Shown here in pieces: positions 1 to 4,997 of a DNA stretch of 6,750 nucleotides; within the stretch, counting starts at the first letter, position 1; every line of letters begins with the position of its first letter. The stretch covers positions 1 through 6,750 of the forward strand of contig JAEWLO010000462.1 in NCBI GenBank assembly GCA_023457475.1. Reading direction: 5' to 3'. The notes beneath the pieces are model-generated. The model did no database searches. It worked only from the letters and a program-made list of their open reading frames with translations, and was not told the DNA's origin. The position numbers and the translations under genes were made by a program. Origin of the DNA: Pseudomonadota bacterium. GTDB taxonomy: Bacteria > Pseudomonadota > Gammaproteobacteria > Xanthomonadales > Xanthomonadaceae.

Positions 1-1
1 G

Positions 2-2173
2 CGCTACGGTGTCCTTGCTGCGCTGGCGCTGCCCGTTGCCGCACAGGCCGCGCCCGACACCGCTGCCGATGCCCGCGACTTCGACCGCGTGCAGGTCACC
101 GCCACCCGCACCGAACGTGCCCTCAGCGATGTGGCGGCGACGGTCGACGTGATCGACCGTGAGCAACTGGACAACCACCTGGTCCGCGACATCAAGGACC
201 TGGTGCGCTACGAACCCGGCATTTCCGTCACCCGCAGCCCGGCGCGCTTCGGCCTTGGCGGCTTCCGCATCCGCGGCCTCGACGGCAACCGGGTGCTGAT
301 CCAGACCGACGGCATTGCCATGCCCAAGGCCTTCAACATCGGCAGCTTCTCCGACGCGAACCGGAACTTCACGGATCTGGAAACGCTCAAGCGGGTCGAA
401 ATCGTGCGCGGTCCGGCCAGCGCCCTGTACGGCTCGGATGCGCTCGGCGGCGTGGTGGCCTTCGTCACCAAGGATCCGGCCGATTACCTCAAGGACGGAA
501 AGAACAGCCATGTCGGCCTGAAATTCGGTTACGACGGTGAATGGAAGGGGCTGCTGGGCGGCGTCACCACCGCCTTCGGCGGCGACCACTGGAGCGGGAT
601 GGTGAACTTCAACCACCGCCAGGGCCAGGAAACCGAAAGCATGGGCGAGGTGCGCGGCAGCGACCGTACCCGGACCGCCGCCAATCCGCAGGACCGCAAC
701 GGCCGCAGCGTGCTGAGCAAGCTGGTGTATGCGCCGACCGAAGACCAGCGTTTCCGTCTCACCGTGGAAGGCAACGAGGACCGGGTCGACACCGATGTGC
801 TCTCGGCCATCGACCACACCACCACGACCGGGATGCTGGCGCGCGATCACCAGACGCGCGCACGGGTGTCGTTCGCGCATGAGATGGACGCGCTGGATGC
901 CGGCTTCGCCGACAGTCTCTCCTGGCAGCTGTACCGCCAGGACAGCGAAACGACCCAGCGCACCGATGAAGCACGCGCCAACCGTACGTCCCGCCACCGC
1001 GAGTTCAACTTCGATCAGCGCGTGTACGGCCTGCAGGCGGTGTTCCACAAGGGGCTGACCACCGGCGGCGTGGAGCATGCACTGACCTACGGCCTGGAAG
1101 GTACCTGGACCGAGACGCGACAGAAGCGCGACGGCTACCAGGTGCTCGCCAACGGCCAGACCAGCACCGTGATCCTGCCCGACGCCTTCCCGGTGCGCGA
1201 CTTTCCGATAAGCAGGACCACCGAACTGGGCCTGTACCTGCAGGATGAAATGCGCTTCGCCGATGGCCGCTTCTCGCTGGTGCCCGGCGTGCGCGTAGAC
1301 CATTACGAACTGCGCCCGGACGTGGACGCGATCTTTGCAGGCGACAATCCGGGCATGTCGGTTTCGGAGCTGACCAAGACCAGCGTCTCGCCCAAGCTCG
1401 GCATGGTGTGGCGTTTTGCCGATGATTTCTCGCTGTTTGCCGGCTACTCGCACGGCTTCCGCTCGCCGCCGTACAACGACGTCAACCTCGGTTTCACCAA
1501 CGTGATGTTCGGTTACACCGCCATTCCGAATCCGGATCTGAAGCCTGAAACCAGCGACGGATTCGAGCTGGGTGTGCGTTACCTCACCCCGGCTGCGTAT
1601 GTCAGCGTCAGTGGCTACTACAACGACTACAAGGACTTCATCGAGTCCCAGCGCCAGGTCGGCATCAACGACCAGGGGCTGATCGTGTTCCAGTCGCAGA
1701 ACGTGGCCGACGCCGAGATCTACGGTGCCGAGCTCAAGGCCGGCGTGGACTTCGGCGAGCTCAGCAGCGCGCTGGCGGGGTGGTCGTTGAACGGCGCGGT
1801 GGCGTGGTCGCGCGGCCAGAACAAGACCGAAGACGTGCCGCTGGCCTCGATCGATCCGCTGCGCGGCACGCTGGGCCTGGCCTACGATCGCGAGCGCTGG
1901 GGCGTGGAGCTGGCCGGCACGTTTGCCCGCCGCAAGGACCGCCTGCCCAGCGACACCACCTTCGCCCCAGCCGGCTACGGCGTGGTCGACCTGATGGCGC
2001 ACTGGGACTTCGCACCTGGCGCGAAATTCAACGTCGGCGTGTTCAATCTCGGCGACCGTAAGTACATCGACTATTCGGCGATCACCACCGCGCTGGCCAC
2101 CAGCAGCACCGTGATCGACCGTTACACCAACCCTGGCCGGAACATTTCGGCCAGCCTTTCCGTCAGCTGGTAG
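2..2173 (+). CDS. TonB-dependent heme/hemoglobin-type outer-membrane receptor (5' truncated)
   Basis: This is a gated beta-barrel receptor that would import heme, or heme taken from hemoproteins, across the outer membrane using TonB energy. The reading frame is open from base 2, so the true start is off the window; the GTG at 89 is internal. There are 723 visible residues. They begin inside a signal peptide (LAALALPVAAQA, probable cleavage near visible residue 16), followed by a TonB-box-like FDRVQVTATR (27-36). The plug runs from about 45 to 160 and holds FRIRGLDGNRV and RVEIVRGPASALYGSDALGG. The barrel carries the paired boxes typical of heme receptors, FRSP (486-489) and NPDLKPE (from 510), and ends in an aromatic residue (SVSW) as outer-membrane proteins usually do. 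The usual histidine between the two boxes is absent. It leads an operon with the next two genes. The order matches what I recall as hemP-hemA-smlt0796-smlt0797 of S. maltophilia. The TonB-receptor call is near certain; heme as substrate is likely, and another iron carrier is possible. Confidence 0.93.
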   Translation, partial: RYGVLAALALPVAAQAAPDTAADARDFDRVQVTATRTERALSDVAATVDVIDREQLDNHLVRDIKDLVRYEPGISVTRSPARFGLGGFRIRGLDGNRVLIQTDGIAMPKAFNIGSFSDANRNFTDLETLKRVEIVRGPASALYGSDALGGVVAFVTKDPADYLKDGKNSHVGLKFGYDGEWKGLLGGVTTAFGGDHWSGMVNFNHRQGQETESMGEVRGSDRTRTAANPQDRNGRSVLSKLVYAPTEDQRFRLTVEGNEDRVDTDVLSAIDHTTTTGMLARDHQTRARVSFAHEMDALDAGFADSLSWQLYRQDSETTQRTDEARANRTSRHREFNFDQRVYGLQAVFHKGLTTGGVEHALTYGLEGTWTETRQKRDGYQVLANGQTSTVILPDAFPVRDFPISRTTELGLYLQDEMRFADGRFSLVPGVRVDHYELRPDVDAIFAGDNPGMSVSELTKTSVSPKLGMVWRFADDFSLFAGYSHGFRSPPYNDVNLGFTNVMFGYTAIPNPDLKPETSDGFELGVRYLTPAAYVSVSGYYNDYKDFIESQRQVGINDQGLIVFQSQNVADAEIYGAELKAGVDFGELSSALAGWSLNGAVAWSRGQNKTEDVPLASIDPLRGTLGLAYDRERWGVELAGTFARRKDRLPSDTTFAPAGYGVVDLMAHWDFAPGAKFNVGVFNLGDRKYIDYSAITTALATSSTVIDRYTNPGRNISASLSVSW

Positions 2174-2181
2174 TCACTGCC

Positions 2182-2760
2182 ATGAGCCGAGCCCTGTCCG
2201 CCCTGCGTTCTTCCGACCGGTACCTGCGCCCCGCCCAGCTGCCTTCTCCGGCGCAGCTGGCGGGCCTGGGCACCGTCCTGTGCCTGTACCGCCCCGAGAG
2301 CAGCGAACTCGGCGGCTGGCAGCACGCCATGTCCGCCCATGCCTGCCAGGGCATGGACAGCGAAGGCATCCGCGAAAGCCTGTGCTTCTCCGATGCGCGC
2401 GGCCGCTGCTGCTGGCGGCTGTACCTGCTGCCGGACAGCGACTTCCTCGCCTGGGATCGCCTGGTCTCGGCCTATCCGGCACGGCCGGAGCCGGCCTTCG
2501 AAGGCGGCGTCGCCGAGCGCCTCTGGCGGCGACTGGCCAACCGCCTCGGCAGCGAAGCGTGGCGCATGTGCGCGCTGCGCCTGCAGGTGGGCGAGGGCAA
2601 CCGTCTGGCCGCCAGCCTGGCCCCCCTGTCCACGCTCGGCGCTGCGGCCGCGCGTCGCATCGCCCGCGTCGAAGGGGCCGAAGGCGAGCTGTGGACCGAC
2701 GACGGTGGCTTCGCCAATGCGGTGCCGCTGCTCCACCTTTCACCCCTGCGCCATTCCTGA
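2182..2760 (+). CDS. Hypothetical cytoplasmic protein of heme operon, possibly diverged HemS/ChuX-like
   Basis: A 192-residue protein without signal peptide or membrane segment, so probably cytoplasmic. The ATG lies 8 nt after the receptor stop, with no clear Shine-Dalgarno sequence, which suggests translational coupling. High third-position GC in this frame supports real coding. I do not recognise it with confidence. The stretch at residues 65-100 (RESLCFSDARGRCCWRLYLL, then FLAWDRLVSAYP) recalls the end of HemS/ChuX-type heme-binding domains, where a phrase like SLxxFDAxGxxxxxF precedes a WRxLV segment. This is remembered family knowledge, not an alignment. It has six cysteines (34, 55, 68, 76, 77, 130) and a possible ligand cluster H48, H53, C55. 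The C-terminal third (about 110-192) is arginine- and alanine-rich with no motif I can name. Placement between a heme receptor and a DUF6607 gene suggests a role in receiving, storing or degrading imported heme. That function is inferred from context only. Confidence 0.85.
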   Translation: MSRALSALRSSDRYLRPAQLPSPAQLAGLGTVLCLYRPESSELGGWQHAMSAHACQGMDSEGIRESLCFSDARGRCCWRLYLLPDSDFLAWDRLVSAYPARPEPAFEGGVAERLWRRLANRLGSEAWRMCALRLQVGEGNRLAASLAPLSTLGAAAARRIARVEGAEGELWTDDGGFANAVPLLHLSPLRHS

Positions 2761-2771
2761 GACCTTCCGTC

Positions 2772-3701
2772 ATGAATCTCCAGACAGCCAGCGCGTGGCT
2801 GCTGCTTGCCGCCACCGGCACCGCCCACGCCCAGCCCTCCGACCTGTCGCGCGACCACGCCAGCATCCTGGCGATGCAGGGCGAATACATCGTCGACTTC
2901 GCGTTCGATGAAACGGTGCTGCTCAAGCCCGGCTACGAGCGGGCACCCGCCGTGCGCAGCGGCGGCAACGAAGTCGTCATCGTGGTCGAGGACAGCCCGA
3001 AGAAGATCGTGCTGCAGCATATTCTCGTCGATGGCAAGAGCGGCCACGTGACCAAGCACTGGCGGCAGGACTGGACGTACGAAGCGCCCACCCGCTTCGA
3101 ATTCAGTGCCGACCAGACGTGGCAGGTGCGCCCGATCCCGGCGGCGCTCAACGCCGGTGCCTGGACCCAGTGTGTATATGAAGTCAGCGACGCCCCGCGC
3201 TACTGCGGCACGGGCCGCTGGGACCACGCCAACGATGTGGCCACCTGGACCAGCGACCTCAGCTGGCGTCCGCTGCCGCGCCGCGAGTACACCCGTCGCA
3301 GCGACTACAACGCGCTCGCCGTGGTGAACCGCCATACGTTGACGCCGAACGGCTGGACCCACGAACAGTTCAACACCAAGATCCTGCGCGGCACCGACGG
3401 CAGCCAGCAGGAGATCGCACGCGAGTTCGGCTTCAACGACTACAACAAAACCACCGACGTCGATTTCAAACCGGCCTACGACTACTGGAAGGCTACCGCC
3501 GGTTACTGGGGCAAAGTACGCGAACGCTGGAACGGCTTCCTCGGCCAGGCCCCGGGGGTGCACCTGAAGACCAAGCTCGACGGCATGGCGATGATCATCC
3601 CGCTGTTCACCCAGGCCCAGGACCTTCAGGACGGCAAGCCGGTGAAGGATGCCGATATCGACGCCGTGTTCGCGCAATGGGTGGAAAAAGCGCCGCGCTG
3701 A
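2772..3701 (+). CDS. DUF6607 family secreted protein
   Basis: A 309-residue exported protein of a family with no known biochemical activity. The chosen ATG, 11 nt after the previous stop, opens directly into a signal peptide, MNLQTASAWLLLAATGTAHA, with likely cleavage after residue 20. The open frame continues much further upstream (to about 2280), but that extension overlaps the preceding gene and would bury the signal peptide. Family hallmarks that I recognise include EDSPKKIVLQHILVD (73-87), KHWRQDW (95-101), PRYCGTGRW (142-150), PLPRREYTRRSDYN (167-180), NRH (186-188) and GWTHEQ (194-199). The mature protein has two cysteines (134, 145), close enough for a disulfide in the periplasm. The spread of invariant Trp, His, Arg and Tyr residues suggests a conserved binding or catalytic surface. 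Being third in a heme-receptor operon points to periplasmic or outer-membrane handling of heme. Family membership is confident; function is unknown. Confidence 0.92.
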   Translation: MNLQTASAWLLLAATGTAHAQPSDLSRDHASILAMQGEYIVDFAFDETVLLKPGYERAPAVRSGGNEVVIVVEDSPKKIVLQHILVDGKSGHVTKHWRQDWTYEAPTRFEFSADQTWQVRPIPAALNAGAWTQCVYEVSDAPRYCGTGRWDHANDVATWTSDLSWRPLPRREYTRRSDYNALAVVNRHTLTPNGWTHEQFNTKILRGTDGSQQEIAREFGFNDYNKTTDVDFKPAYDYWKATAGYWGKVRERWNGFLGQAPGVHLKTKLDGMAMIIPLFTQAQDLQDGKPVKDADIDAVFAQWVEKAPR

Positions 3702-3741
3702 ACTGCTGCATTGAATTCATGATCGATTCCTGAAAGCGCGG

Positions 3742-3772
3742 GGAGCGCCCAGAGACATTACTGGGCGTCTCC
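3742..3772 (+). terminator. Hairpin, possible operon terminator
   Basis: GGAGCGCCCAG (3742-3752) pairs with CTGGGCGTCTCC (3761-3772): seven continuous base pairs next to the loop, then four more past a single bulged T at 3768. The loop is 8 nt (AGACATTA). It lies 40 nt after the stop of the DUF6607 gene, where a terminator for the heme operon would be expected. Only a short TTCT follows, not a run of Ts, so intrinsic termination may be weak. It could instead shape the 5' leader of the next gene, whose ribosome binding site begins 6 nt downstream. Confidence 0.45.
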
Positions 3773-3778
3773 TTCTGC

Positions 3779-3783
3779 GAGGA
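3779..3783 (+). promoter_or_regulatory. Ribosome binding site of the secreted hypothetical gene
   Basis: GAGGA lies 10 nt before the ATG at 3794. It is the clearest Shine-Dalgarno match in the window and supports that start over later in-frame candidates. Its closeness to the hairpin at 3742-3772 means folding there could affect ribosome access. Confidence 0.6.
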
Positions 3784-3793
3784 ACTGAACGGC

Positions 3794-4579
3794 ATGAAAT
3801 GCTTCAGTGTGTCCGGCATGCTCACGGCGGCGGCGAGCTTCGCTGCCGCGCTCAATGGCGCAGTGGGGGCACCCATAACAACGCCCCGCAGCGGGGCGGA
3901 GTTGAGCCGGGTCGACAACACCCCGCTGCCGCCTGATCTTGCGGTGCTGCTGCATCGAAACTACGCGACGTGCCTGGAAACCTTCGCGGCAAACCCTCGC
4001 ATTTTCGACTGGCACACCGAGCGCAGCAAACAGTCCCTGTGCTTTGGCCATGCGGGACTGGCATCGGCGTTCCAGTATGCGCTGGGCGGGGCCCCCGACG
4101 AGATCAACGAGACGCGGGCCGGCCTGCACGCGCTGGCAGCGAGCCGCTCGAGCAATCCGCTGCCACTGGACAATGCAGGCCATACCGGCTCCGAACTGCT
4201 GCGGATGAACTACCGCGATTACCGGGACAGCAGAACCTCGTCGTACGCACCCAACCGTGATGCGCTGGTAAGCCTCATGCGCGAGCGCATCGCACCGGAG
4301 CAGCGGGTATCGATGAAGAAGGCGCGGCAGGCACTGGCTGAATGCCGGGACACCCTGCGGGGTCCGGTTCGGCGCATGGTCCGCAAGGAAATCGCTGAAC
4401 GCAGCGGCCTGGCGATCATGCGCTCGATGGGCGACCCGATGTCGATGGACCTGGACCAGCTGGACGACCTGCGCGACGACCTCGGCGAACGGCAGTTCGG
4501 GGATTCCTCGATCCGTCGACGCATGTACAGGGACGCCCTGCGCGTGCTGGTCGACGAGCATCAGGCCCGATCCGCGTAG
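3794..4579 (+). CDS. Secreted hypothetical protein
   Basis: A 261-residue protein I cannot assign to a family. The ATG has a good ribosome binding site and opens into a signal-peptide-like sequence: a short start with one Lys, a hydrophobic Ala-rich core (MLTAAASFAAAL), and probable cleavage after VGA near residue 26. The mature part has three cysteines (60, 83, 184). Its middle has several aromatic and His residues (FDWHTERSKQSLCFGHAG, 71-88; NYRDYRDS, 139-146). The last hundred residues are strongly charged and probably helical (MKKARQALAECRDTLRGPVRR, then DLDQLDDLRDDLGERQ). No transmembrane helix follows the signal, so a periplasmic or extracellular location is likely. It is 92 nt from the heme operon with a hairpin between, so it is probably a separate unit. 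A slightly more relaxed codon choice near its start (ATA, ACA, TTG) may hint at a faster-evolving accessory gene. Whether it is translated is fairly sure; its function is unknown. Confidence 0.75.
   Translation: MKCFSVSGMLTAAASFAAALNGAVGAPITTPRSGAELSRVDNTPLPPDLAVLLHRNYATCLETFAANPRIFDWHTERSKQSLCFGHAGLASAFQYALGGAPDEINETRAGLHALAASRSSNPLPLDNAGHTGSELLRMNYRDYRDSRTSSYAPNRDALVSLMRERIAPEQRVSMKKARQALAECRDTLRGPVRRMVRKEIAERSGLAIMRSMGDPMSMDLDQLDDLRDDLGERQFGDSSIRRRMYRDALRVLVDEHQARSA
3879..3904 (+). repeat. Strong palindrome inside the early coding region
   Basis: CGCCCCGC (3882-3889) and GCGGGGCG (3891-3898) are perfect reverse complements separated by one base. Outer CAAC (3879-3882) and GTTG (3901-3904) can also pair. 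A near copy of the left arm, ACAACACCCCGC, follows at 3915-3926 and could pair with the same right arm instead. It lies within codons 29-37 of the secreted hypothetical gene, just after the predicted signal peptide. Confidence 0.55.
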
Positions 4580-4581
4580 CG

Positions 4582-4935
4582 CTACTCCTTGAACATCAGG
4601 AACGCAGCCACCACGATCAGCCCGAATGCCGCGTAGTGGTTCCACTTCAGCGGCTGGTCCAGGTAGAACGCGGAGAACACCGCGAACACCACCAGGGTGA
4701 TCACTTCCTGCATGCCTTTGAGCTGCGGTGCGGAGTACACCGCGCTGCCCAGCCGGTTGCCCGGCACCTGCAGGCAGTATTCGAAGAAGGCGATGCCCCA
4801 GCTGACCAGGATCACCGTCATCAGCGGCGCGCTCTTGTACTTGAGGTGTCCGTACCAGGCGAAGGTCATGAAGATGTTGCTGCCCACCAGCAGAAGCACC
4901 GGGTAAAGATAGAAGGCGAAGGACGTGCCGGGCAT
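4582..4935 (-). CDS. DUF486 / DMT-type small membrane protein
   Basis: A 117-residue inner-membrane protein of the DUF486 family, distantly related to drug/metabolite transporter subunits; its substrate is unknown. Four hydrophobic helices are visible at about residues 8-28, 37-54, 75-93 and 100-115. Conserved family phrases are SNIFMTFAWYGHLK (19-32), FEYCLQVPGNRLGS (51-64) and QLKGMQEVITL (71-81). I chose the ATG at 4935 because the protein then has the usual length of about 110-117 residues. An ATG at 4968 would add 11 polar residues (MLRRSTSEPPS) that are not typical, and neither start has a clear ribosome binding site. The stop is 2 nt from the stop of the converging gene on the + strand. 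The upstream neighbour on the same strand is the YbbP-like permease, so the two may be co-transcribed. Proteins this small with four helices usually work as dimers. Confidence 0.9.
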   Translation of the reverse strand: MPGTSFAFYLYPVLLLVGSNIFMTFAWYGHLKYKSAPLMTVILVSWGIAFFEYCLQVPGNRLGSAVYSAPQLKGMQEVITLVVFAVFSAFYLDQPLKWNHYAAFGLIVVAAFLMFKE

Positions 4936-4968
4936 GGACGGGGGCTCAGAAGTGGAGCGCCGAAGCAT

Positions 4969-4993
4969 ACCCGGTACGCCGGCACCACCGGGT
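4969..4993 (-). repeat. Inverted repeat between permease and DUF486 genes
   Basis: ACCCGGT (4969-4975) and ACCGGGT (4987-4993) are perfect reverse complements around an 11-nt loop that itself contains the palindrome GCCGGC (4978-4983). It falls in the short gap after the permease stop. No T-run follows on the - strand, so it is not a convincing intrinsic terminator. It may protect or separate the two messages. Confidence 0.4.
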
Positions 4994-4997
4994 CACG

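Noticed and set aside
89..91. GTG as the start of the TonB receptor
   Set aside because: The frame is open to base 2 and the 29 codons before it encode the end of a signal peptide and the first part of the TonB-box region.
2280..2771. Upstream extension of the DUF6607 reading frame
   Set aside because: It is Arg/Pro-rich out-of-frame translation of the preceding gene. The signal peptide starting at 2772 marks the real start.
2472..3677. A 401-codon open frame on the - strand
   Set aside because: It is antisense to the DUF6607 gene and the preceding gene, both supported by family motifs or codon bias and operon position. Long antisense frames are common in GC-rich DNA, and its protein has no recognisable domain.
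3711..3740. Promoter for the secreted gene beginning at TTGAAT (3711-3716)
   Set aside because: No -10-like hexamer is found at a suitable spacing. The region is only a little AT-richer than its surroundings.
3758..4645. A 295-codon open frame on the - strand
   Set aside because: It covers the secreted hypothetical gene in antisense and runs into the end of the DUF486 gene. The + strand frame has a ribosome binding site and signal peptide, which this one lacks.
4969..4993. A SMAG/REP-type dispersed repeat of Stenotrophomonas
   Set aside because: It contains GCCGGC but lacks the GTAG head and the longer conserved stem I associate with those elements, and no second copy is in the window.
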